Assembly (NCBI GenBank): GCA_947179155.2
Contig: OX359282.1
Coordinates: forward strand, 19,679,510 to 19,743,509
Direction of reading: 5' to 3'
DNA: 64,000 nt
Source of the DNA: Hedera helix
Lineage: Eukaryota > Streptophyta > Magnoliopsida > Apiales > Araliaceae
Part shown: one piece after another, positions 1-11,288 of the stretch
How positions within the stretch are numbered: the first letter of the stretch is position 1
Layout: each line of letters begins with the position of its first letter
Made by a program: the position numbers and the translations under genes
The notes under the pieces: model-generated
The model's input: the letters and a program-made list of their open reading frames with translations, nothing else
Databases searched by the model: none
Told to the model about the DNA's origin: nothing

Positions 1-795
1 TCAGTTGTGTTTTATCCTTCTTAATTATAGTTCAAATTCTTTACATTAGATATATTTTGACATTTTTGCAGTTAGCTTGTGAAATTTCGAATTCAAAGTG
101 AAACAAAATTCATTTGAATTGGTCGATACAATCACGAATATTTTAAGTTATGTGACAATAAAATTACTAATTAAATTCAGAACTAATATAAATTTTCATC
201 AGTTTTAAATTTTAAATTTCGCAAATTGACTTTTTAAGGTCGAAATGAGGCTGTCTTTCTTTTTAATAATGGAGCAAATATGTAATCATATAATCTTTAT
301 TAAATTTGAATTAGTTTACAACAGTTATTATCAAATTTTGGGTATTTCTCATAATTCTTTGAATGTTCAATAGTATTGGTACCAAAAAGTAATTTGTACA
401 TTTTTTTTAAATGGTTTAACAAGAGTTCAATGGTTGTTCCCGTCACTAAGTCATATGTAGACATTTTGAAGTAAGTTTGTCACATACAGAATTCAAATGA
501 AACAAATTAATCTTATTTTAGTTCATACAATCACGAATATAATTTTTTTTTATCTAAAATATATTATTAATTGAAAAATTGCTAAAAGGTCAGAACAAAT
601 ACGAATTTTCATCAATTTTAAATTTTAAAATTTAAATATAACAAATTGACTTCTTATCGTCGAAATGTGACGTCTTTCTTTTTTTTTTAGAACCGAAGAA
701 ATGTCTATTTTTAGTAGTTGTTTCATTTTGCATTCGGGACAAAATACTTAATTAATTACCTATGTTATAAAATAATGATCCCCTTGTTTTTTCAG
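1..795 (+). other. Intron of the P450 gene with an internal duplication
   Basis: No coding sequence is seen. The stretch ends in a T-rich tract and an AG at 794-795 that opens the first visible P450 exon in mid-codon, so it is most likely an intron; the membrane-anchor exon lies upstream of the window. Two diverged direct copies of about 180-200 bp occur at about 90-275 and 487-690. Both share attcaaa, cgatacaatcacgaatat, the run ttttaaattttaaa, and an end in gtcgaaatg followed by gtctttctttt. Confidence 0.7.
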
Positions 796-3498
796 ATATG
801 GTCCAATCTTCAGAACAAATGTGGCTGGCAGGCCAGTGATAATAACAGGTGACCGCGAATTTAACTATTTCATCCTAAAGCAAGATGGTAAGTTGGTAGA
901 TACATGGTCCCTTGACACATTTGCAGAAGTGTTTGATCAAGCTAGTCAATCCTCGAGAAAATATACAAGGAACTTGGCATTGAACCACTTTGGTGTGGAG
1001 GCTCTCAAGGAAAAATTGATTCATCAAATGGAAGATATGGTTTCCAAGACTCTTGCAAATTGGTCGAGTCGAGAATCTGTCGAAGTGAAAAGTGCATCTA
1101 TTACGGTAAATTTCTTGTTCATGTAGGCTGAATTGAAGTTCTTCCCTAGGATCAATTTTAAAGTAGATCCTCATTTACCAAATTGAATATTTGCTTCCTT
1201 ACAGATACCACTTGGTGTCAATTCGGTTCATTAGGTTTAGTTTTTCTCAATTTTGTGTCACATGCTAGTCATGCGCATGTTTAATAAGAGTATCTTTATC
1301 ATTTCATTATGTAGAATATATCGTTCACATTTGAGTCATGAGAACTTAGTATATTTTACATCGTCAAATGACAAAGATATCCTCATTAGATAGACGCAAG
1401 ACTAACACTACACAAAATTGGGGAAAATTCAACCCGAGGAATAGAACTGACATTAAAGGGTAATTATAAGAATGCGAGTGTTCACTTTAGTAACTGAGGG
1501 GCTACTTTGAAATTGACCGACAACTTTGAGGGAAATATTTGTAATTGATCAGCCTATTAATATCATAGTTTTTCTTCTTCATTTTTTTAATAAAAAAAAT
1601 GTTTATCAGATATCTAACTTTGTGCACAATGTGGCCACGGCAGATGAGTATTGATTTTGCAGCAAGGCAGTTGTTTAGTGGTGATGTTGAAAATGCTCCA
1701 TTGAAGTTGAGTGACATGTTCAATGACCTTGTAGAAGGCCTAATGTCCTTTCCATTGAACATACCTGGTACTGCACATCATAAATGTTTGAAGGTAATTT
1801 TACAATTAATATCTTATTCTCTATTTAGATTTAACTTACACACCACCTGATGATTAGAGATACATTTTGACTTTTTAAAAGTCCAAATTAATATGCATTT
1901 ATTTAAGTTTTGAAAGCAACAAATATGATACTATTAACTAGTAATACATTTTAGTTAATTAGTTCGCAACAATTATAGATGTTGTATTAAAATCAAATAA
2001 AGACTTAATAACCGAAAAAACCATTAAACTTTTGTCCAGATTCACAAGGAGGTTCGGAAAACAATGGGCGATGTGTTGAGAAAGAGACGAAACTCCCCTG
2101 ATCAGGCACGCCACGATGACTTGCTTGATCACCTCATGCAAGACATGAATACGGAGGCATTCTTGACTGAAGATTTCATTGTTCAGCTAATGTTTGGCCT
2201 TCTATTTGTAAGCTCGGATTCAATTTCCACAACACTGGCATTGGCTTTCAAGTTGCTTGCGGAACATCCGTTAGTGTTGGAGGAATTAACAGTAAGTATT
2301 TATATTTTTAGCAATTTAATTAATAATATATTTGTGCATTTTTGTGGAATGTTTTAGCAATGAATTTTAATTTTTGCAGGCTGAGCACGAGGCAATCCTT
2401 AAAAACAGAGATAATTTGGAGTCCAAACTCACTTGGGATGAATATAAATCTATGACTTTTACACGTCAGGTCTGTTTATACTACTACCAATAAAACGAGC
2501 ATTCTTTTCTTTACTTTTGAAATAGTAACGATCATTTTAGGGTAAAATTTGTCTTTGGACCCATAATTTGGTTTTCTTTGTGCAACTTTTGTATGGAAAC
2601 TCTGCAGGTTATCAATGAAGTTCTTAGGTTGGGAAATATTGCCCCAGGGTTATTCCGACGAGCTCTCAAAGATATCCCAGTGAATGGTATATGGACGGTG
2701 TAACTAAAAATGACTAAAATGCAAAATTGATTTTCCAGTTTGTCGCATTCTACATTATATAGAACTTAAGGGGATGTTTGATAAAAACTGAATGAAATAG
2801 TTCTGAATGTTTAAATAATCTAAATGAGCTGAATGGAGTAGATTTCTGAATACTGAATGAAAAAAATTGTTTGATAAGTGACATGTCTGAAACATCTGAA
2901 TAATATATTTTTACTATTTTATCCCTTTCAAAAAAATTCAAAGTTATTATAAATTTATTTAATATTACTTAATATAATATTTAATATTTTTTTTTAAAAA
3001 ATATTTTTTTATATTTTATTTTACTTCATTCAGTTGGGACTAAATCATTTAGCCCAAAAAAAAATAATTTAGCCATTCAATCCAAAAATCTGATCGATTT
3101 AGCCATTCAGATCTAAATTTGCACACTGAATGGTTTAATCTATCTGACCGATTCAGCCATTAAGCTCTAATCAAACAGCCCCTTAGTCTAGTTTGAACAA
3201 CAAAATGCACCTAAAGGTGTGGTTTGACTAGTATGAAAGCTGAAGGACTGTATAGTCAAAAACGTGATAAATTAGAGGATAAATTTTGCATTTTAATCCA
3301 TATAGAAAATTGGTTTATTTCATCCATGATTTGAAACTAACAATTCAAAAATTAATCAATTTCAGGCTATACAATTCCAGCAGGCTGGGTTATAATGATT
3401 GCCACATCTGCTCTTCACTTGAACGAAGATGAATTTAATAATCCACTGGAATTTAACCCAGGGCGTTGGAAGGTCCGACATCTTCTTCTTCTTTTTTA

Positions 3499-3559
<61 letters not shown>

Positions 3560-4810
3560 ATTATTATTAAATACTCCCTCCGCTCCATATATTGGATCAT
3601 TGTTGAATTTAAAAATCAATTTAATAGATTTTTAAATTCATAATTGATATAGATTTTTTTTTAAATTTTAATCAATACAATGATAAATATTATAAACTAT
3701 TTAAAAAGTATTACTCATTGTAAATTTTATTATTTCATAATTTTTAATGAGTCATCTCAATTTTGAATTTGAAAATATCTCAAATTAACTTTCAAAATCA
3801 ATAATAGTTATATAATTTAGAACGGATGGAGTATATTAAAATTTGGAATTTTGCATTTGAATTGATGAAGTTATTTTCTTTATTTTTCATTAAAAAAAAT
3901 TACTTTGTATAAAGCCAAATTATTGAAGTCATTGGCATCTAACTTATTTCTTCTTTTGAAAATTTCTATATGCAACATAGAACATTCAACCAAGCGTTGT
4001 TGCAAAGAGTTTCATGCCATTTGGAGTAGGCATGAAGCAATGTGCTGGTGCAGAGTACAGTAGGGTTTTCTTGGCATCCTTTCTTCATGTACTGGCCACA
4101 AAATATAAGTAAGTTGATTTCTTAATCTTTTTCTTTTACATTTAGTGCTTCTTCGTTTAGGAATTTATAGAGCGTTTGGTGCGTTTAGAAAATTTGAAAA
4201 TCTTATTAGTTTATAAATAACTTATTTCAAACACAGTTTATAATTTGGAATTCAAACTCAGCACGCCAAAATTGATACAGTGCGTTTTGATTTCTAAACT
4301 CATTAAACATCACTGTTGCAAATGTCGGTAACTGAACATACTCTTATAGGCTTATGATAGGGTACTATTCCCTCTATCCCCCAAAAAAGACCGAAGTACA
4401 AAAGCTTTTATCTCATAAAAGATATCTAAAATACAAAATTCAAATCTAAAATGCTATCAAAAGTCTATTTTACTTTCAGAATTACTTATGTAGGGACCAC
4501 TATTTTTTGGGGGGAAAATGAATAATCTATAATTTACTTATATTGGGTCCACAGTGGATAAAGTAGAAACTTATTTATCCTCTCTCCTAAACTTTAATTT
4601 TTCTTTAAATTATATGAAATATGTACTTAAGATATCTTTTATGACACGACAAGCATATAATTTCTCTAGTATGCAAGCGAATAGTTCTTAAATCTCTTTT
4701 TCTCCTTAAATTCCAGGTGGGCAATAGTCAAGGGAGGCAAAATTGTCCGGGCTCCTATTATAAGATTTCCAGAGGGATTCCACTTCAAGATCTCAGAAAA
4801 GAATAATTGA
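796..4810 (+). CDS. Cytochrome P450, CYP87-like (5' end outside window)
   Basis: A haem mono-oxygenase of the CYP85 clan, expected to be anchored in the ER and to oxidise a sterol, triterpenoid or related substrate. Eight exons are supported by GT-AG junctions and matching phase: 796-1105, 1644-1793, 2040-2291, 2380-2469, 2608-2686, 3366-3472, 3981-4108 and 4717-4810, giving about 402 residues. The family is usually about 470-480 long, so roughly 70 N-terminal residues (anchor and proline hinge) are missing to the left. Visible motifs are the K-helix ExxR (NEVLR, exon 5), the PxRW-type motif (FNPGRW, exon 6) and the haem loop FMPFGVGMKQCAGAEY with its cysteine ligand (exon 7). The I-helix reads LLFVSSDSISTT: the acidic residue is kept but the usual following Thr is Ser. 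I place it in CYP87 from segments such as HKCL, LTWDEYKSMT and YTIPAGW. The exact subfamily and substrate are unknown. No stop or frameshift is seen in the visible exons. Confidence 0.9.
2769..3182. mobile_element. Tourist/PIF-Harbinger-like MITE in P450 intron
   Basis: The left end (A)GGGGATGTTTGATAA and the right end TAATCAAACAGCCCC form terminal inverted repeats, flanked on both sides by TTA (2766-2768 and 3183-3185). There is no ORF. A diverged relative lies at 5507-5902, sharing the internal run gaaatagttctgaatgttta with small changes. It lies wholly within the intron between 2686 and 3366 and leaves both splice sites intact. Confidence 0.75.
3501..3555. repeat. (AT)n microsatellite in P450 intron
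   Basis: A pure TA/AT run of about 55 bases just inside the intron after exon 6, followed by a short (TTA)n run. It produces artificial Tyr-Ile open frames. Confidence 0.95.
3574..3831. mobile_element. Stowaway-like MITE in P450 intron
   Basis: The left end reads TA-CTCCCTCCGCTCC and the right end GAACGGATGGAG-TA, an imperfect inverted repeat with TA target duplication, which is the Stowaway signature of the Tc1/mariner group. It is about 258 bp, AT-rich, and has no ORF. It sits between exons 6 and 7 of the P450. Confidence 0.85.
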
Positions 4811-5506
4811 TCAAAGGAGTTTGTTAATTAGCTACTTATTTGCACTCCTTTATAAAATGCATAGAATAAAAGTCTTCTCTGTAAGGATCATTAGCCAAGT
4901 TAGTTATATGTGTAAAATTTGAACAAGTCATTTCCTTAATTATATATGTAACTATGAATTTTTAGTGTCTATTTATAACTTGCTATGCAATATTTATGTC
5001 ATTTAAGTTGCGCTAGCATACCTCTTCTGCTCCGATATCTTTGCTATATTTTTTTTTTAGGCTTGAGGTTGTAATCATGTAATTTTATTCGGTTTGATTA
5101 TGGGAAAAATTAATCCACAATTATTAACTGTGGCCAAAATTATTAGTGAAGGCTCAAAATACTTTCATATTTAGGAGTTCAACTTGGTACATTTTGGTTT
5201 ATCACTGCTCAACTTAAAAAATAATGACATGTTAATACATTAATATTAGGGTTAAGATTTTTATAAATTACAGTAGTCTACGCGCAGGCATTATTTTTTT
5301 TGTCATTTTATAATTTTTTTTGAATAATTCAATAAATCTTTATGTATAAAATGATAAAATTTAAAATCAATCAAAGACTTATACTTAAACATATAATATA
5401 GTACTTATCAGTTTTCCACAATTATTAAAAATTGGACCCAAGTCCTACACAAGTAAAATATTGAAGCAAGTACTATTGAACTCAATAAGAAAAAATATAA
5501 TACTTA
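4811..5506. other. P450 3' flank, no further gene seen
   Basis: AT-rich sequence after the P450 stop, containing the presumed 3' UTR. An AATAAA-like hexamer lies near 4864 (agaataaaag). No coding signal was found on either strand. Confidence 0.6.
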
Positions 5507-5902
5507 GGGGGTTTTTGTTTAAAACTGAATAAAATAGTTCTGAATGTTTAAGCAATATGAATGAACTGAATGAAACAAAATTCTAAATACTAAATAAAAA
5601 AATTATTTAATAATCGACATGTCTGAAACATCTGAATAACATACCCCTCTAAAAAAATTCAAAGTTGTTGTAAATTTATTTAATATTACTTAATATAATA
5701 GTTAATATTTTATTTTTTTTTATATTTTTTTTCACTTTATTCAGCTGGAACTTATCCATTCAATCAAAAAAATTAGACTGAATCATTTAGTCCAAAGTAC
5801 TAATCGATTCAGCCATTCAGATCATTTTTATTCAAAATAAACGCACTAAATCGCTAACCGATTTAACTATTTAACTCCATTTAGTCCCAAACAATTACAG
5901 CC
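5507..5902. mobile_element. Second Tourist-like MITE, same family as 2769-3182
   Basis: Flanked by TTA at 5504-5506 and 5903-5905. The left end GGGGGTTTTTGTTTAAAACTG and right end AAACAATTACAGCC are more eroded than in the first copy. The interior is clearly homologous (ctgaatgtttaagcaat; the run gtctgaaacatctgaataa in both), so the two are dispersed copies about 2.7 kb apart. Confidence 0.7.
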
Positions 5903-6209
5903 TTAGTCAATTTATGGACTTCCCTTATAAAATGTGTTTCAGATTCGCAATCTCGTTAAATGAATTTTCGTAAAACATTTAATAAATTTATAATTTTCTT
6001 TTATATTTTTCTCTCTTCTTGACATTTTTTCTTTTCTTTTGGTTGATTTGTGTAAAAAATCACACCAGCTCATACTAAATGTTATTATAGTTAGATTCAT
6101 TTATGAAACTCGAAAATGAATAAACATGAGTATTCAATCAGTGTTAATTTTTTTGCACCTATATATCATCAGTAATTTTTTAAAAAAATTAAAAATTAAT
6201 GCAACAAAT

Positions 6210-6667
6210 AATTAAATATAACATTAACAATTACCGAGTCAACGCAGATATAATTATTAAACACAGTATTTACTATTACCAAGTCAACTCGGTTGGATAA
6301 TATGAATTACTACCGAGTTAACTCGATTAGTCCTTCAATTAATTAAAAACTGAACTCAAGTCGGCAATTTAAATATAGGTATTGATTGCATAGTTGTTAT
6401 ATTTCGGGGACATGAACCAAACTCTATCTAAGTGATACATATAGCTTGTCATACATTAACCAAAAATTAATTGAGAATAAATTATTTAAGGATTTCTCAT
6501 AAACTAGTGTCTTACACCATCCAATAACATGTCAAGTAAGGAATTCAGGATAAAATCAAAGGATTTAAATTCAATATGATTGCTTAAACAATTTTACCAT
6601 AATAAATAGTAATTACACAATTTCTTAATTCATTTTTAAATCTCTTGATTTCCTCCTAAATTTCTTA
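6210..6667. mobile_element. Left arm of an inverted-repeat (foldback-type) element
   Basis: Matches 15984-16245 in inverse orientation. Shared blocks include gtcaactcggttggataata, ccgagttaactcg, tcaattaattaaaaactga and gagaataaatta, ending in acaccatccaataacatgtca. The element was split when the LTR at 6668 inserted. The superfamily is unresolved because no clear outer target duplication could be fixed. Confidence 0.65.
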
Positions 6668-8089
6668 TGTGACACCCCCAAATTCGGGCCTACACAACCT
6701 AAATTTGAGTCATCTAAATACAAAACAACTATTACAATACAGTACAACGTACAACAATACAGTATTCAAATAATACACAACTAAGTCTTCATTATTATTG
6801 GCACGCTATTTTACAACGTGTGGAGACTATTAGAGCTATCACTCGGACCTTCACTCCATCCCCCAACTAGACCCATCTACTATTTCATCTCCTGTTGATG
6901 ATCAATAGAATAAAAGGGAAAGTGTGAGCTCAAATAACACAGTAAAGAATATTATGACTAAGATAATGATGAATAAATTATCAATAATATTCAACAGTAA
7001 TGAGTTCTTAATAGAAATAAATAAACAACAAGTTTCAAATTAATAACTATAGTTAAGTTTTTAAACAAAGTTTAGATCAACAACTGTAGCAAAATAACAA
7101 TCATTAGGAGAATCATGTAGATCATAATGTCTACTAGCTTCTCTTTTTTAGAAAAATCATCATCAACCTTTATCATTTGAAACACCACTTGTCATGACAT
7201 GTCAAACAATAGTTATTATAGTTATTTTTTGCCTCAAGTCAAAGAGAACATTCACCACGTACCCTAAAAGACACACAACAATTATATTGCATTTATCTTA
7301 TCATCTATGCCCCAAGCCACAAATATTCATAACAACATGATTATGATGATTAAAATAAATAATAATGATATAAATGATGAACAGAAGAAAAAGAATAATA
7401 GGATAAACAATAGATATCGAAAGTTTATAATTTTACTTTGTGTAGATGCAAATAATGTTCAAATTATCAACATGATGTGGAGTCAAATTCAACAATGATT
7501 TTCAAGATCCATAGTTCAAAAATAACGGTTAAAGTTTAATAAAAATGATTAGGTAAATAGGAAGATTCACATGAAATGATATTAAATGAAGCACAAACTA
7601 TTAAAAAACATATAATCATTTTAGGAATTTTACTGAATAATATTTAACATAGTAAGTTTAAGAGAATGAAAGAAAATGATATCATTTACCTTATCAGGCT
7701 AAAATATACTACTTTAAATATAGTGGATCAATCTATATATTTATAATATAATTAGTAACTGCAACATATAAATTTCATGGTGTACAATAACTCGTATACT
7801 ATAAAATTATCAAAAGTGTTTATATAATATAAATCTGTGTAGTGTACAAAATAATTTATAATAACTTCAAAATAATTTTTGAAATAATATTTCAAAATAA
7901 AATCTTTCAAATGAAGTTTTTTAAAATAAATCTTCTAAAGAAAAAGTATTACAAATGAAGATTTATAAATACCATATAAAGTGGATATTTGTGCAAATAT
8001 TATTCTTTAAAGAAAATACCCACTTAAGAAATTTTGTATCCCTTTTGGCTTTACCAACACTACTACAAAATAGTAAAAAGATAACACTT

Positions 8090-8420
8090 AAAAAACGTTG
8101 TAATTTTCTCCCAGAAACGTCGAGGTTAAGGGTGTCATCTATTTGACCCATTTTATGCAACGTTTTTAAAACGTTGTAGTTGGCTCATAATACAACGTTT
8201 TTTTACTAAAAAACGTTGTACATTATCTTTAAATAAATACTAAGATGCTTGAAAACGTTGTAGATGGTATCATTCCACAACATTTTCTGGTATAAAACGT
8301 TGTAGTTTGATACATCACACAACCTTTAGACTAAATTATACAACGTTTATAAGATGTCATCTATTGTAGTACGTTTAGACAACGTTTTTAAAATGTTGTT
8401 GTTGTGCTGAATACATAACA
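8090..8420. repeat. Left subterminal repeats of the small CACTA
   Basis: Roughly ten copies of aacgttgta and its complement acaacgttt in both orientations, the expected kind of transposase-binding array. The motif recurs at the right end but is absent from the large CACTA, which uses a cgacggt-type motif. Confidence 0.85.
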
Positions 8421-9079
8421 TTTTTCAGGAAGAAAAAAGTTGTGTATATTTGAAATTACATACACAGTGGTGCACCTGCATTGTTGTGTAGGTCAGCTAA
8501 TGCCATGATATATAGCAAAAAAAGCACTAAATTCTCATTTATAGCCAAAATGTATCAACCATTCAAAATACATCCCAATAATATATACCATATGTTTACA
8601 GTTTCAAATTACATCCACAAAATATACCAAACTATCCATAAAATTAAGCTACTACCTAATCATGTGCAAAATAATATTCTCCCAAAATACATCTATATCT
8701 AACCCTGTACATTCACCGCTAACTCGAGACTCTACATGTAAATAATCAAATGCTCCTACACTGTCAAAATAAAAAGGTAAAATAGTCAAACAATTGGTGG
8801 GCATGTATGTATCTAGAAATTAAAAATAAATTCGTAGAGTGAGAGATCAATTACCCAGTTTTATGACACAAACATAGGTTGTAATAAGCCAACGGACCAA
8901 GATCGCATGATCATGCTGTAATAAGCCTGGAGCATTTTTTAACTGTAGATTGAATAACTAAAAAATAAATTAAGTTCAGTATCACAGGTAACGTAGAGAT
9001 TAAACAAGACAGAAACTTAAATGAAACAACCAATCGAAATATAAACGTATGGTATAAACAACCAATCTTGAGGGACCAC

Positions 9080-9545
9080 TTACATGATTTATTATAGGTC
9101 ACGTTCACGACTTCATCAAGACCCAAGAGCTTTTGGATCAAATGAGAAATAAATTTAAATCATTTAAAAGGTAACAAGAGATGTGACTTTAGATCATCCA
9201 TGCTATACCAGGGAGCAAGAATCAATTACCTTAAGACTCCCGTAGCAAGTGTCGAGGTCATCATTTACCAACATATGATCAAAGAGGCCAAGCTGTTTTC
9301 CTTGTTCGAGCTCTGCCTTGGCATTTTGGAGTCGCTTTTGGATCTGTTCCTCTGTCTCAGTCCCCCTATACATATTGAAAACCCCAATTATTACTAGGAG
9401 GAGGTATGCAAAAGCGAGATCACTAGAAGTTTCTAGCTTTAACTCAATTCACCTTGCACGAAGGCACTTCTCAAGTTCCTCAAATGAGGGAGGGCAGACA
9501 AAGACGAAAAGTGCTTCAAGAGAACTAGCCCTCACGGACCAATAT
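9080..9545 (-). pseudogene. Guanylate kinase 3' exons (captured fragment)
   Basis: Guanylate kinase phosphorylates GMP to GDP. Three exon-like blocks are seen on the minus strand. About 9541-9453 encodes SVRASSLEALFVFVCPPS followed by FEELEKCLRAR. 9365-9230 has proper AG and GT borders and encodes GTETEEQIQKRLQNAKAELE then LGLFDHMLVNDDLDTCYGSLK. About 9130-9083 encodes KLLGLDEVVNV. The first two blocks join in frame across the splice (AR then GTETE). A possible tiny upstream exon near 9754-9774 reads EIDVQQT, like the family's IDVQGA. The P-loop and GMP-binding N-terminal part are missing, so no active enzyme can be made. The acceptor of the first block has lost a clear AG. It lies inside the CACTA element, hence a captured copy. 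Confidence 0.85.
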
Positions 9546-10212
9546 GCAGTGCAACATTTCTCATGTACTAAAAAGGACAATGATATGTTGATAGACAGTT
9601 TTTAATTAATTGAAGATATGATTCAGATATGTTGGAACCATGACAATAGTAGTAGCTTAGGGTGCAATCCTAGAAAAGAGATGACGAATGAGGAGATAAA
9701 AGATGTAAAATGTAAAAAAGGTATGCCAATAGTAGAAAGGGAATTTAGGTTAGACCTGTTTGTTGCACATCAATTTCTGGAGGCAGAGTACTTACTTGAT
9801 CAACATATAATTCGAAGCATGTAAAAGGAAATACCATAAGAAGGAAACAATTTTTGCAAGTGCATACAAGATATGATACATGCCAAAGTGATATAATAGG
9901 TTAGTGATATAACAATTTTTGCAAGTGCATATAAGATATGATCAAATCCTCATCAAGCTGATTTTGAGCAGAACCAAAAAGAAATATAAATTTTAGTTGA
10001 TATGGGTTAGTTCAGTTTCAACTTCTTAAATCAGTTCTCTCTCTTGTCAATTTGATCATAATGTTTGAATATAATATAGAAGGATCACATATAGATTTTA
10101 AGCAGTGGATTAGTGTAAAGAAGGGGAGAAAGACCTTTGTAATTGAGCTTCCATTTGTAGGTTCATGGAAAAGAGGCTTATAGCTTGATCCCTTTTATAG
10201 TGCGTAGCTTAC

Positions 10213-10530
10213 CACAAATTGGCCCTCAAGTTGTTTTTGAAGTTGTATAATCTCCAGAAATGGGCAACACTAATTAGCATCAGCTAACAGGCATAGAAAA
10301 TAACCTTCACCTATCTGAATGGTGTGTTGATTGAAACATATTTCATATATACTATTTTTCAAACTTCAATATTATAATCATTTTGGGGGACAACAAGCCA
10401 CAAATCAGTATTTGGAGATAATCAGGTTAACTAATAGAAAAGACTCTACCTCTTCCTTCAGAGAATTTTGAACCTCAATGCTTTGGAATTGCCTCTTTTT
10501 GGCCTCACTACTACAACTCTTCATCTCTCC
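10213..10530 (-). pseudogene. Possible leucine-zipper (MIP1/DUF547-type) exon fragments
   Basis: Two short exon-like blocks on the minus strand. 10530-10450 encodes MKSCSSEAKKRQFQ then SLKEE and ends at GT. About 10256-10213 encodes IIQLQKQLEGQFV and ends at GTAAGC. The pattern SLKxE followed by LQKQLxxQF resembles the N-terminal leucine zipper of plant MIP1/DUF547 proteins. The match rests on few residues, so the name is tentative. A further unassigned block near 10793-10735 encodes EKRINEDKWNIILRASSVG and ends at GTAAG. Confidence 0.35.
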
Positions 10531-10946
10531 CCTATCCTACAATGAAACATATTAAAGAGAAAAGAATACTAAAATACTCAAACTAGGAAGAATTAAAAGC
10601 TTTACAAAGTTATTCATTAAAGAACAAAAGGATATAAAAGTGGACAAACTTAAAGAGTTTTCAGAGTATTACAGAAATTATTATACTTGCGAAAAAGAAA
10701 GGAATGAACATCAAATTCTTACCAACACTAGAAGCTCTTAAGATGATATTCCACTTATCTTCATTGATTCTTTTCTCCGCCAAATCACTGTCAACATGGA
10801 GAAGTAACCAAGCTATTTTTAGCACAATGTAATACTAGAGTAAACACTATACATTATCAAACTTTAACCGATATAACTCCTACTCTCTTTTAAAAACCTG
10901 CCTGCTTGTATCACTAAATGCTGAAACTGAGGTTATACATACATAC

Positions 10947-11213
10947 ATGTGCAATGAGCATCTCAATAGTAAAGAGCAGCCTCACACATATCTCCACCCT
11001 ACAAACTGCTATGCATGCAGTATTTACGTGGGAGAACCCCCTTCAGTGCTGAAATTCATTGTAATAATGCCAACAACGGATGTCGTCAACTTAGACCAGT
11101 GGATGGTTCAATTGGACAATCCCTGGTTGGAGATGATCAACATTCTTGCTGCAGCTGATGCTGGGGGGACTACCTTCAAAAGGCTCCCTTATTTTCCTCT
11201 CCTATGTAACTAG
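10947..11213 (+). other. Unassigned 88-codon open frame inside the CACTA
   Basis: The only long plus-strand frame in this part of the element; the matching minus frames contain stops. The second half (NLDQWMVQLDNPWLEMINI, then LAAADAGGTTFKRLP) has fairly protein-like composition, but I recognise no family. It could be part of another captured gene in the opposite sense, or chance. It lies directly downstream of the MFP1-like stop codon. Confidence 0.25.
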
Positions 11214-11288
11214 GGGTTTTTAGAACCACCTTTTTTTTTAAATGAATACCTGAATATAGAAAGACGCGTAAATATGTATGCAAATATA

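Noticed and set aside
3395..3643. Frames with long Tyr-Ile runs
   Set aside because: Translation of an (AT)n microsatellite beyond the true end of P450 exon 6 at 3472.
4365..4640. Possible further MITE beginning ccctctatcccccaaaa
   Set aside because: No matching inverted end or target duplication could be found.
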